Of a stretch of 37,753 nt of DNA, positions 1-10,687 are shown piece after piece. The notes under the pieces were generated by a model. It searched no databases, was not told where the DNA came from, and worked only from the letters and a program-made list of their open reading frames with translations. The stretch spans positions 1 to 37,753 of the forward strand of contig BBXU01002744.1 of assembly GCA_001598975.1 (NCBI GenBank), given 5' to 3'. A program made the translations under genes and the position numbers. The number at the start of each line of letters is the position of its first letter. Positions within the stretch are counted from its first letter, which is position 1. This DNA comes from Parachlorella kessleri (lineage: Eukaryota; Chlorophyta; Trebouxiophyceae; Chlorellales; Chlorellaceae).

Positions 1-161
1 CGTCCGTGACCAGCCGAAGGTATATGCAACGTCGGGGTAGGGGTGGTGCAACACTGTGCCGCCTGACATGCCAGCCCTGGTTTGCTGCTGTCGGCTGACC
101 TGCTCTACCCTGCTTCAGTCCCCAGCCTAGTTAGCCGCCCCTGCCTGGATTGCAACACCAG

Positions 162-3100
162 GTTGGCAAACCAAACCCTTTCTCCCCGCCAGCAGGCGAG
201 GCCTCCACTGGCGTGGCCATCCTGAAGGACCGCATATTCCGTGGCGGCGGGGCGGCCCAGACCTCCCACGCAGTCATGCAGCCGCCCTTCCCCTTTGTGG
301 CCGAGGAGGTGGTGCCGGCACCCCAGCAACCCACCCAGCAGCCGCAGCAGCAGGCAGCGTACGGTGGCTACGCCCAGCAGGCGTCCATGGCACAGCAGGG
401 CTACGGGGCAGCAGCGGCTACGCAGCAGGGGTATGGAGCTGCGGCCGCGGCGGCGACAGCAGCGGCGGCGGGAGGGTACGGCGGGTACGGGGCGAAGCCC
501 GGGTCGGTGCAGCAGGCAGCCAATGGGTACTCAAACAACTATGGAGGCTATGGGGCCCAGCAGCAGCAGGTGAGCTGGGCAGGCATTTGATGCCAAACGT
601 GGACGTACTTGCGTTGTCAAGCCCTGGGGCCCAGCAGTGCCTAACAAGGCGGGATATACGTGCGCAGGAGCGCATCCTCCACTCGTGTTGTTGTTAATCA
701 GTAAGGCTGGGCGGTGCCCTGTTTACCTTGTCAACTGACTGGTTTTGGTGGCGCTCCATATCCCATCCTTACCCTCGTTTGCACCCTGGTTGCCCATGGT
801 AACTCCATTCACACCAGTGCTTTTGCCTTCTTCGTGAGGCCGCAGCAACCTGCCCAGTCCTACGCCACCTACGGTGGCGGCGGGTATGGCTCCGCCCCAC
901 CCTCGCAGCCCCCGGCAGCCGCCGCGCCAGTCTACCAGCCGCAGGCTCCCCGGTCCACTGGGTGCGTGCCGTGCTTCTTGCCTGGCCCACACCCTAGTCT
1001 CACAGCTGTTCTTGTGGGTTTTGTGTCTTCCTAGTGCTGCAGCTGCTAGGCAGTGCATCTGGTGGCTGATGAGCGCTGTGAGTGCCTTCCCGAAGGCGAC
1101 TTGCCCAAAGCCGTCCTGAATCCAGTCATTTTTATGCGCTGTGCAGCTACACAGCCCCCACCCAGGTGTACCAAGCAGCCGCAGCCCCACAGCCACCGCA
1201 GCAGCCGCCTGCGGTGTTTGCCCCAGCAGCCGCCCCTCCCCAGCCCCAGGTGTTCCAGCCAGCGGCGGCCCCACCAGCAGCGGCGCCACCCCCTCAGGTC
1301 AGAAGTCACCAGCGTTTCAGGGATCTAGCCAACTCTCAGCCGTAACCCTGGCAACGCCTGGTCTGAGCTGCCTTGGAAAGCCGGGAGGGTCATGTTCTGT
1401 TACGTCTCCTGATTGTTTGTGTCAGTTATGTGTGCTTGCTGGCGTAGACAACAAGCAAGTCACACTGCCCGCTGGTGGTGGTGGTGGTGGGCTTTCCTGT
1501 CTTGGCGTGACTCGCATGGCACGTGCCAGCGTCACATGCATGGTGCCCTGCCGACAAAGCAGCCCCTCTATTCACGGTATTTCACTTGCTTTGCGCCAGG
1601 TGTACCAGCCGGGTGCGGGAGCAGCGCTACCCTCGCCAACCATGTCTGCCCCTGCGCCCGTCTACCAACCTGCCGCGGCTCCGCAGGTGCTGCAAGTGTA
1701 CCAGCAGCCAACCGCTGCAGCTGCCTTTGCGCCACAGCGGGCCGGCTCCCTGAGTGCCGGCATGGCGCAGCCTGCGGCCAGCTTTGTGCCGCAGCAGGGC
1801 CCGTCGCCGACAGCAGGGGGCACGGCCACGGCAGCAGCGGCATTCGGGCCGCCGCCCGGTCAGATGCAGCCAGGTGGGCTGCCTGCGGTGGTGACAGCTT
1901 ACTGGGTTGTCCAATGTATCGACACTGCTGGCCTGTGATTGTCTGGCATAATGCTGCATGTGCATGGAAGGCCGTGCCGAAGCCGAAGCCTACACACTAC
2001 TGCCTTGCCTGTCATACAGCGGCGCTTTCCCACCGGTGTAGCTGGCATATGAAACCTAAATGATCGTAGAAGTCCTACGAGGCATGCTCGCATGCTGTTG
2101 CGCAGGTGCGCCAGTTGCACCCCCCAAGCCGCAACCTCCACCGGCCCCCGCCGGCCCGCCTGCCAACATCACTCTGGCAACCGCGGACACCTCCAAGGTC
2201 GCCCCGGAGCTGCGGCCCATCGTGAACACACTCCTAGCACTGCATCAGGTGCTGTTGATGGGCGGCGGTTAGGGTTTAGGGTACATTATGTTTCCTGGGT
2301 GGTTCAGCGGAGCATGGGGGGCTCTATGGCTGTAGTTCTCATGGTTGATGTCTGGCACCTATGGTGCCTAGCTCCTGTGTGGCTGGTTTTGACTCTGTTG
2401 GATACACATTAAATGCATATTTGCTTTGCCCTCCATACTCACATGGCACTCATTCTGTGTGGGGTGTGCAGGCCTGCGAGGCGGCAGCAGGCGCCAACCC
2501 CGCCAAGCGGCGGGAGCTGGAGGACTCGTCTCGCAAGCTGGGGGCGCTGCTCTGGAAGCTGAACGAGGGCCAGGTCTCCCAGAGCGTCTCCTCCAAGCTG
2601 CTGCAGGTGAGAAGGTTGCCAGGGGCATTGACATGTGGCCCAGGTTGTTGATGTGACTCATGGAGCAGAAGAGGTTAAAGAAACAGTGTGGTGCCTGCGT
2701 TTACCATCTTGACGAGATATAGCACTGTGGGTATAGTGCCTAGTGCCTCCAGTCGGCCGGCCCACCAACCAGGCCTGGGGGGCGTATGCCCACCTCCTCC
2801 CGCCCTCGCCTCTCTGCAGGTGGGTAAGGCTCCCGCAGGGGCTGCTAGCGGTGGTTCCGACCTAGCTTGCGTGTGCGAGGGGGGTGTGCTGGTGTGCTCG
2901 CCAGAGAGCGGCTGCCCCCGCAGTGGAGCCATGCCCCTCTCTTACAGCGTCGTCTCCAAGCTGCTGCAGGTGTGCGCGGGGGCCGCTCCTTCATAGCTTA
3001 GGGGGGTCTTGGCCTGGTAGTGCTTGGTGGGGGATGCACATGGTGCTTGAGGGCGTTGGCCCGCCGGGGAACGGGGCTATTTCAGGTTTATGAGGTCGGG

Positions 3101-3583
3101 TTCCGCGGGGGTGTGGTGAAGGGCTGCGACGCGCGTGAACCTGCCCAGTGCTTTCCCCTTGGCTGGTGGAAGTCTGTGCTTGTGCCAGGGCGTGTGTCTC
3201 CTTGTCCCCACTCAGCCGATGCCGTTGCCCACAGCTCCAACTTACAGCATCGCCAAGACACTCAACCCCTTTCCGCCCTGAGCTTCAACCTCAGGTTGCT
3301 GCCGTGCAGCTGCGACGGACTTGCCGCTGTCTGACTTGCCCTCTTCCTTTCCGGTGCCTGCTAGCGAGCTCTCCTCCCTGAGGCAAGCAGTGAACTCACC
3401 CGCCCGCCCTTCTGGTGACCCCCCCCCCCCCCCTGCCTGCAGCTGTGCGCGGCCCTGGATGCCGGCGACTACGCCATGGCCACCCACGTGCAAGTCAGCC
3501 TGACAACCAGTGACTGGGACGAGGCCTCGGCATGGCTCACCGCCCTCAAGCGCCTCATCAAGACGCGGCAAATGCTGGGCTGA
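162..3583 (+). CDS. SEC31: SEC31, COPII outer-coat subunit, C-terminal part (5' end outside window)
   Basis: SEC31 pairs with SEC13 to form the outer cage of COPII vesicles at ER exit sites. Exons by phase: about 162-569, 846-961, 1147-1297, 1600-1873, 2106-2248, 2472-2606 and 3443-3583 (TGA), giving 455 residues. The N-terminal WD40 part lies upstream of the window. The first acceptor could instead be at 134/135, which is also in frame. Visible parts are a Pro/Gln/Ala/Tyr-Gly-rich disordered region with repeated VYQP units, then the conserved C-terminal helical SRA1/Sec31 domain of about 110 residues. That domain begins near ELRPIVNTLL and contains KRRELEDSSRKLGALLWKLN, LCAALDAGDYAMA, SLTTSDWDEA and the terminal ALKRLIKTRQ. 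Plant SEC31 ends in almost the same way. All six introns in the window are GT-AG. The last intron (836 bp) holds a copy of an exon end. The gene converges on the methyltransferase. Confidence 0.9.
2948..2969 (+). other. Duplicated exon end inside the last SEC31 intron
   Basis: An acceptor-like CTTACAG precedes 22 bases that nearly copy the end of the preceding exon (2585-2606), and a GTGTGC donor follows. The shared core GTCTCCAAGCTGCTGCAG differs only by rearranged flanking bases. Including 22 nt would shift the frame, so this is either a decaying exon duplication or an unproductive cassette exon. The spliced gene reads correctly without it. Confidence 0.45.
3419..3433 (+). repeat. 15-base C run, polypyrimidine tract of the last SEC31 acceptor
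   Basis: Fifteen consecutive C residues sit about nine bases upstream of the acceptor CCTGCAG (exon starts 3443). It acts as the polypyrimidine tract and is a slippage-prone tract likely to vary in length between strains or assemblies. Confidence 0.7.
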
Positions 3584-4142
3584 GCAGCCCACAGCGCCTG
3601 CGGCTGCCAGCGTGTGCAGGAGTGCGCCGCTATTACTCTACGGGGGGGTTGCTGCTGCACCTGCCCGCGTGGGGTCGGTGGGGTGCTTGAAGCTGCTGCG
3701 GGCAATGAGGGCCATGCCTTCCTCTCGGCCTGACGCGGTCAGCCAGGGTGCCATACCCGTGGGCCCATGTGCGAATCCTTATGGGGCGCAGAACTGGCTT
3801 GTGTTAGGGTTGCTTTGACTGGACGACTGGAGGCACCTGCTGAGCTGGCTTGACGAGAAGTACAGGCCGGGTGTCCTCGACAGGACTGATGTCGTGTTGG
3901 TACATACATGTCATGGTCAGATGGCTAGCATTGCCAACTGCAGCAGCTACTTGTTGATGGCTTCACCTGCACTTAAGAGGTGTCCACTTTGGCCTGCAAT
4001 GCGTAGTGCACCAGGGTCGGTAATCACCACTGAGTGTGCAAGACTGTGTAACTTGTGTGAACGCTGCAGCATTGCCTGTGGCGGTGCCTAGAAGCCATTG
4101 AAGTGCTGCACAGTGGGTGCTGCAGCATGTGGACGATCTATG
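3584..4142. other. Convergent 3' region between SEC31 and the methyltransferase
   Basis: This interval of about 560 bp separates two convergent stops and must hold both 3' UTRs, which may overlap. No ORF here resembles a gene. The only recognisable signal is one plus-strand TGTAA at 4047-4051, the polyadenylation motif typical of chlorophytes, placed suitably for SEC31. I found no matching motif for the opposite gene in this interval. Confidence 0.5.
4047..4051 (+). terminator. Candidate TGTAA polyadenylation signal for SEC31
   Basis: TGTAA is the usual green-algal poly(A) signal. This copy lies 464 nt after the SEC31 stop and would give a long but ordinary algal 3' UTR. A five-base motif is weak evidence on its own. 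Confidence 0.3.
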
Positions 4143-5645
4143 CTACTCTCGCCTCCTACATATGGCCATGCCGTCGCCTATGGGTAGCAAACAAAAGTCA
4201 ACCCGGCTGTCGCATAACAGGAAGTCGTTAAGATCTCGCATGGCTGCTGTCTGCTTGTCCTGCGCCTCCAAATCTGCCACCTGGCCTCTCCACAGCACAT
4301 TGTCGAAAGCTATAACACCACCTGGACGGATGAGCTGCAAGGGAGACAGGCAGGGCGTAGATTTCAAGCACCTTCATGGGGTCAGCTATGGACAAGGGGG
4401 TGCAGCGCTGTGTGATGAACACATGCCTCAGCCCCACTCCGACAGGCTTATCCTGGTGCGCCACCGGCACCCCACTGTCGTGTACAGGCTATAAACTGCA
4501 TAGACCCCCTGTCAGCCCAGTATACCCGACCTCCTTTCTGATCGCATTACCTGCCACCCTGCATATATAAAGTGCGACCCGACCTTCTGCATACCTGCAG
4601 CAGCTGCTCGTGGTAGCCTCGGTAACCCCGTTTGTCGGCGTCGACAAATGCAAAGTCGTAGCTGCCCGCCTGGCCCTCTTGGTGTAGCAATCGGTCCAGG
4701 CCCTCTGCAGCAGGCCCTATATGACAGTCCACCTGCACACCAGGGGCCAGGGTGCAATGTTACCCTCACCTGGCAGCATGCAGGCCCGCATCCCGCCGAC
4801 AAGGATGGTTTCATGTCCTCCGCAGCATGGCCCACCCCATTGCAGGATTGATATGATAACACGCAAAGCATGGGAGAGAGCGTACCTTATCCGTGACACC
4901 CGCTCGCTGCCAGTATTCCTGGGCCAGCGCCAGTGACTTGGGGTCATGATCTAAGGCAACCAGTCGACCATCCTGAGGCAGTGCTAGCGCCATGGCTATG
5001 GAGGAGTAGCCGGTGAAGACGCCCACCTGCACTCCACCCATGCTGGCTGACTGCTCCATCAAGCCATCATATGCTGTCAAGATACCTACAGCCGCATGCA
5101 GGACCTGCATCCCCCTCCCGGCTGTGCAGCAGTACATGCCTTGCATCTGCAAGGCATTGTTTGATACATGTAAGACGCCCGGTGCACAGTTCAGCCAGGT
5201 CGACGTGGATGCCAAGAGGTTTCAACAGGCTAGGCTCGCCTCGATGATGCGCTTGGCCCCTAGCGCAGCCACCAGCACGCTCAGGAAGGCGCCCTGCTCG
5301 GGGCTGACTAGCATCCTGGCGCCCACGGGGAACTGTGCTCTTGTGTCTGCCCGAAGCTGAGCGAGCACCTGCACCACATTCCCTGGTCGCAAGGTCTGGA
5401 CTAGGGCCGAGTCCTCGAGTCCGTAGTGGGCATGTACAGGGAAAGATGCGCCTAGTGCCAGATGAGCATGGTAACCCCAGTAACCTTGATAGTCATACCT
5501 CTGGCTCTCGGGTGTGCTGGAGCAGGTATGTGTACATCTGGTCAGTCATCAAGTGAGAGACAGCCTCCTTTCTAAATACTGTGTTGGAGCTGTCACCAGC
5601 CACCACACCATCCTGCTGCCGTTGCTGCCTGCACGCCGCAAGCAT
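4143..5645 (-). CDS. Class I SAM-dependent, cation-dependent O-methyltransferase (CCoAOMT-like family)
   Basis: Predicted to transfer a methyl group from S-adenosylmethionine to a catechol-type hydroxyl, using a divalent metal. Minus-strand exons: 5645-5499, 5368-5240, 5026-4886, 4732-4595 and 4334-4143. They encode 248 residues, the usual size of the caffeoyl-CoA O-methyltransferase family. The SAM loop VGVFTGYSS starts at residue 93, and LDHDP at 117-121 carries the ribose-binding acid. Metal ligands are Asp170 (FVDADK) and Asp196-Asn197 (FDNVLW). The 26-residue spacing equals that of the plant enzyme ligands (D163, D189, N190). Intron 2 has a GC donor (GAG|GCGAGC, first intron base 5239), and the join restores IIE-VGVFTGY. 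ATG 5645 is the first in-frame Met of the exon, with no clear transit peptide. The natural substrate cannot be read from the sequence, since algae lack true lignin. The gene is divergent to the FAD oxidoreductase. Confidence 0.88.
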
Positions 5646-6278
5646 GCAGGCTGGTATTGAGCATTGCAGCGGCCTAAAAGGTAAGGGCTGTGCTTCTCAG
5701 AGTTCAATTGCAGCGAAAAAAAGGCTTAGACTTGCCTGAGTGTGCAGTGCAAGGCGGGGTATCGTCTGGTGAAAGAGTTTGCAGCCCACCCCTGCAGGTT
5801 TGCAGTCAGGCACAGTCTCAACTCTGCTGCCCTTCACAGCAATCGCTGACCAAGCATAGACACTAACCTTTCTGAGTCTGGCGAGACCGCTCAAGCCGTA
5901 GGCACCATGATGGGCGCTCCAGCACTTACACAACAACATGCGAGCCACCGTTGTTCATAAAATTAAGTGGATCAGCCTGTTTGTCCCGAGATCGCATGCC
6001 AAATAAAAATTCTATGATGGTCGAAGAGATGTCCTCTTGCGCCCTGCCTTGCTGTGCCACCTGGCCTCCCGCTGATCACCAGGCAATCATTAACATGGCG
6101 ATGGATCGAGCTTTGCAGAGGAAGTGTTGATGAGTCCCTGATAAGCCTGTAGTCTTAAGATTTGTTTTTACTTCCCAGCGTTGATCAAAACGTCGGACTC
6201 CCAAGTCTCACTAGATTTCCAGCCACAAACCTTTCCAGCCCCTGGGCAGTTGTTTGGTTTCAAGTAAAGCCGTCTCCA
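5646..6278. promoter_or_regulatory. Shared divergent promoter, O-methyltransferase / FAD oxidoreductase
   Basis: The two start codons point away from each other across 633 bp, so both 5' UTRs and promoters must lie here. The interval is visibly more AT-rich than its neighbours, for example around 5953-5967 and 5999-6012. I see no ORF with coding character and no unambiguous TATA or CCAAT pair, so the exact transcription starts are unknown. Confidence 0.55.
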
Positions 6279-9200
6279 ATGTCTCTTGCTTTTCAAAGCG
6301 TCCACAGTAGACGCAGTACTCGTCAGCAAACTGCTTTTTGCCCTGCACCTTGGAGGCGCGCTGTGCTAGCCAGGCGTCCTGCATCCCCTGGAGCCCGGCG
6401 GTGTTGGAGGCCCCAAACCCGTGCTTCCTTGGCCAGCAGCTATGACACTGACGTGGTGGTGGTTGGCGCTGGTGTGGCAGGGCTGAACTGCGCAAGGCAG
6501 CTGCAAAGGGCAGGTAGGACTCGAGCCCGGAGCGACCCCACTGTGCTGTTGAGTGGAGTTGCCCCTTCATGGGCATGTGCCTTCACCTGCTGGCATTACC
6601 GCTGACAAACCCTCCTCCCTGGCATGCGCATGGATGTCAGCTGCTTCCGTTTCTGCTTCTCACAGGTGTGCCCTGCCTGTTGCTGGAGGCCTCTGATGGG
6701 GTGGGCGGGAGGGTACGCACAGATGAGGTCGAGGGCTTCTTGCTGGACAGGGGCTTCCAAATCTTCCTCACATCCTACCCTGAGGCACAGGCAAGGCATG
6801 GAAGCCGCCCTAGTTTGCGTGGTCAGCTGGATAGCAGGAGGTCTCTGCTTGAGCGAGCTTACGAGCAGTGGTTACACGGGATGGCACCACGGCTGGAGCA
6901 GGTCAGGAGACAGCCTTCCACTCGCTGGCAGCACAGCTGAGGCTTCTGCAAGTTCACTCACCCTGCTGTCTTTCCCAGGGGATCCCAGTATGGTTTTGCC
7001 CTGCTGCCCTTCCCAGCAGGCAGCCTTGGACTACCGGGCGCTGGACCTGAAACCCTTCTATGCTGGGGCCCTGGTGCGCTTCATGGGCGGCTTCCACCGG
7101 GTGGCCGACCCCGCCAGGCAAGACCCGCCTTGTGCTGCTGCTGCAGCTGACGCCTTGGTGTGGCTGCCCAGAGGCAGGCTCGTCATGCTTGTGGACTTGC
7201 TGGCAGTGTCCGGGTGCGAGGCTGGGCTTGCCAGCTGCTGCGTGTGTCGATGGGTGATGTCCACAGTCTGTAAAGCAGGACACTTCCATAACAGCTTGAG
7301 CAGGCAGGAAGCCAGCTGCACATCAGGGACACAGCACCTGCATGATAGGGCCGCGGGGTAACTGCAGGCACCTGGTGGATGGGCTGGCCTCTCTGCCCAA
7401 CCCTGTCGGTTCTCCTGCCGATAAGCTGCTGGTGGGGCTGTACCGCCTGAAGGCACTGCTGGGAACCCCAGATGCCATCCTGCGCGAGGATGAGACAAGC
7501 ATCTTGGCAGCCCTGAGGGTGGGTGTGCTGGGGTTGGTGGAACCACAGGGCTGACCTGTAGGCGAGGGTGGGCTAGCATGGGCCTTGCTGGATTGTGTGA
7601 TTACCCAGTCTAACACTTTCAGGGCCCGTGTGTTATCCTGGATCACAGTGGATTAGCCAGCTGGGAGGCAGCCCTAGAAATGTCACAGCGGGAACGTGGG
7701 CTTGGTGAGAGATCCCCATTGCCTCTGAGGCTGCTGTGTATGCAGGCTGAGGGGTTCAGTGAGGCCATAATTGACCGCTTCTTCCGGCCCTTCCTCGGCG
7801 GCATCTTCTTTGACCGCAGCCTGGGCACCACCTCGCGCCTGCTCAAGTTTGTCATGCGCATGCTCGCCACAGGTGGGCAGGACGGCTGGCTGGCTGCCTG
7901 GCTTGGTTGGGAGGCTGTTTCCTGGGACAATGTTGCACTCGTGGGTGTAAACTGGCACACATAGCGGTCTGCAGGGACTGGCAGGCACATCACTGTCCGT
8001 ACAAGCTTTGCCACTGCCTGATCTTGCCGTGCCGATGCCTTTTAACCCAGACGCTTCCTCCTGCCGCCGTCAACTTTGTGAGCAGGAGAGAACTGCCTCC
8101 CCTCGCGCGGCATTGGCGCTGTGGCAGACCAGCTGGCAGCTGGCCTTCCCGCCGGCGCCCTGCGGTTGGGCGCCAAGGTAGAAAAGGTCACGCCGGCGCA
8201 GGGAGCAGCTAGCCCAGTCGTTGCTTTGGCGGGCGGGGAGTCTATCAAAGCTAAGGCAGTGGTAAGGCATGGGGCGTGCGTACTGTAGTGGGTTGCAGTG
8301 GCGATCAGCCGAGGTGCTAACGCCCGTATTGGGCGGGATTCGCCCTTGACATCGCCTAGGGGGTGTGCCTAGTCCTGTGTTGCTGGTCGTGGTGTCCAGA
8401 GGCCAAGCTTCGCCTCCGCTCATGTTGCCCCCAGCAGGGCGCTGAACGACCTGCTGCCACGCTCCCTTCTTGTACGCCTGTCGGCATCCCGGCCCCATGT
8501 TGTGCACCCGTGACCTTGCCCTCATCCCACCCCCACTCCGTCGTGCAGGTGGTGGGTGTGGAGGGCCCCGAGGCTCAGCGGCTGCTGGGCTCCGCCCTGT
8601 CAGCCGCCCCCAGCAAGCCGCCCCCAGGCGTCGGCACTGCATGCCTGTACTTCGCAGCGCCCCGCCCCGCCAGGTGAGCCCACGAGCCCATAACACTTGC
8701 TTGAAGACAGCCCTCAGGCTCTAAGCACAGAAAGCAACATTGCTAGCAGGACTGAGCACGGCGCCTTGTGCTTGCAAGGCAGCTTCGTTGCAACGTGGGA
8801 GCCATATAGTGGGAACAGTGCCGACACGGTTTCCTGTAAGCAGGACAAGGTTATAATTATGGGTGGCAGGTAGTGCGAACAGGGAGTGAGAGTTGAATGG
8901 TACAAAGAGGACTGGGATGCAGAATGCGCCTGAGTCTTGACGGATTTCTGAGCCAGTAGTCCTCTCCCTAAGATAAGCTAAGGCCACTGATTATTAGGGG
9001 CTTCGCATGCAGGCCGGGCAACGTGCTGTACCTGGACGGGGAGGGTGGCCGCCTCATCAATAACATGTGCTTCCCGTCCGAGGTCTCGTCCACCTACGCG
9101 CCGCAGGGGCAGGCAAGTCACGCGCGTGCTGTCTTTCCTAAGACTGCTTGTCTTCACCGGCCGTACCCCCGCCACCTGACTGGCAGGTGGTCTGAGCTCA

Positions 9201-10011
9201 AGGCATGCTTGGTCCTGCGGCTTTCGCCTTCGTAACATAGACGAACATTTCTTTCATTGTCACCATGCATAGCACTCGGGACATGCCCTTGCCCTCTCAC
9301 TGGCGGCAATTGAACCATGTTTTTTTCAGGGGGATGGCAACCAGACAGCCAGGCAGACGGATTCCTCTTCCCTGGTACCCTTCTATGTTGCGGCTTCCAA
9401 GGGCAGGGCCACCACTGCTGACCTTTTCTGCTGTTCCAGGCTTTGGTGTCTATCTCCACCATTGGCACCCACGATGAGCTGTCTGATGGTGACCTGGAGG
9501 CGGCGGTGCGGCGGGAGGCTGGCGAGTGGTTTGGCGCCGCTGAGGTGGCTGCTTGGCGCCATCTGCGAACCTATCGCATCCCCTTCGCGCAGCCCAACCA
9601 GGTGAGCAGGCGAAGAGCTGTGCAGCGGACGAGGGTAAGGCCATCCTAGGCAGGCGCAAGGGCCTGGCAGAGTTGCTGTGCATTATGGGAGGGGGAGCCA
9701 TAGAGGCAGCGCTGAAGAGATGGAGGTCAGTCAGGAGAAGCCTGTCCAGGTTGAGTGTGTGCCACAGCAGCTGACCACTGCACATTCACAGCACAGCAAG
9801 GTCTCTACCACGGATGCAGGCACCCCCGACTGACCTCTTCCGGCCCGTGGCACTGGGCAGCGGCCTGTACGTCTGCGGGGACCACCGGTGCTCAGCCACC
9901 CTGGATGGGGCCCTCAAGTCAGGGCGCCTAGCTGCCGAGGCAGTCATCGCTGCTTTGCAGCAGCAGCAGCGGCAACCAGCAGTGGCTGCTGCAGCTACTG
10001 CGGGCCGGTAA
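6279..10011 (+). CDS. FAD-dependent oxidoreductase, amine oxidase/phytoene desaturase-like, probably plastid-targeted
   Basis: Exons 6279-6513, 6666-6790, 7020-7117, 7368-7518, 7746-7872, 8086-8261, 8549-8673, 9013-9112, 9440-9601 and 9820-10011 (TAA) give 496 residues in consistent phase. The first 55 or so residues are rich in Arg, Ser and Ala with few acids, like a chloroplast transit peptide. Then come the FAD Rossmann motif GAGVAG (63-68), the ribose-binding LLLEAS (Glu86), the GVGGRVRT doublet (90-97) and DRGFQIFLTSYPEAQ. Further on are RFFRPFLGGIFFDR, GIGAVADQLA and the C-terminal FAD contact GLYVCGDH (GDH 453-455). This pattern matches the NAD(P)/FAD oxidoreductase family shared by cyanobacteria, bacteria and plant plastids, related to but distinct from phytoene desaturase and protoporphyrinogen oxidase. 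The substrate is unknown. Three of nine introns use GC donors (first bases 6791, 7118, 9113). Start chosen as the first ATG in the open frame. Confidence 0.88.
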
Positions 10012-10030
10012 AGGCTGTCTGGACCGTGTG

Positions 10031-10152
10031 GGAGGGGCTGCAGTCCTTTGTCTGTTGTCTCAGTGTCTGCAGGCACATACCTTCGGCTGCGGAATCTATG
10101 CGAGGGACTGCGGTCCTGTGTCAGCTGTCTCAGTGTTGCGTGCACATATCCT
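10031..10152 (+). repeat. Imperfect tandem duplication, two 52-bp copies, 70-bp period
   Basis: Copy 1 is 10031-10082 and copy 2 is 10101-10152. Both contain GTCTCAGTGT and end in GCACATA followed by CCT, and both begin GAGGG-CTGC-GTCCT. They differ by scattered substitutions and one indel. They lie in the presumed 3' UTR of the oxidoreductase. Confidence 0.65.
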
Positions 10153-10280
10153 AGGTCAGAGAGGATGTGCTGCTCATGAGGCAGACCTATACAAGTTTTT
10201 GTAGCAGTTTTGGTGTTAGGTTACTCTTTTTCACGGTCTGCATAGTTCCTTGCATGCATTGAGGTGCCCACTTGGGCGTC

Positions 10281-10285
10281 TGTAA
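10281..10285 (+). terminator. Candidate TGTAA polyadenylation signal for the FAD oxidoreductase
   Basis: A TGTAA motif lies 270 nt after the TAA stop, with a second copy at 10337-10341. Either could direct 3'-end cleavage in a chlorophyte. Motif only. Confidence 0.35.
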
Positions 10286-10687
10286 GCAACGGCTGTGAGG
10301 GTTTGACCATCCTCTGGCAAAGGTCCCGGTGATTCATGTAAGAACGGAAGGGGCACACTGGATAACCTAGCTTCAGGCAAGTGCTCGTTTAGGCATCAAT
10401 AGTGCTCACCGTCCCAACCAACCAGCAACCCGCCCTATCTCCCTATCTTCATACTAGACAAAAGTCAGGCAAGCACCAGAGCATAATTGCATCCAGCTTT
10501 GTATTATATATTTCATCCTCACCTTTCCTCTGTTCGCACTGCCTGCCACCATAACCGCGTGCCTCTCAGACGCGCCTGCGCCGCCCACCGTCCCGCCTTC
10601 ACCAGTCCACCAACACAGGTCCCCTCTCACTGGGTGGAAGGCTTATTAAGTCTCCTCGTTTTCGACGGTCTGTGATGATCAGGAGGC

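Larger units (their letters stand above)
10012..10687. other. Intergenic region after the oxidoreductase, promoter of the VMS1 gene
   Basis: No gene seen. It contains an imperfect 70-bp-period duplication just after the stop, two TGTAA motifs (10281-10285, 10337-10341) suited to the oxidoreductase 3' end, and an AT-rich stretch TTGTATTATATATTTC at about 10499-10514. That stretch could serve as a TATA region for the downstream gene, whose ATG is at 10688. Confidence 0.45.

Noticed and set aside
723..1289. 188-residue minus-strand frame
   Set aside because: It crosses exons and introns of SEC31 on the other strand and has no recognisable motif.
2269..2281. Telomere-like TTAGGG-TTTAGGG
   Set aside because: Only one copy of each unit, inside a SEC31 intron; too short to mark an interstitial telomere.
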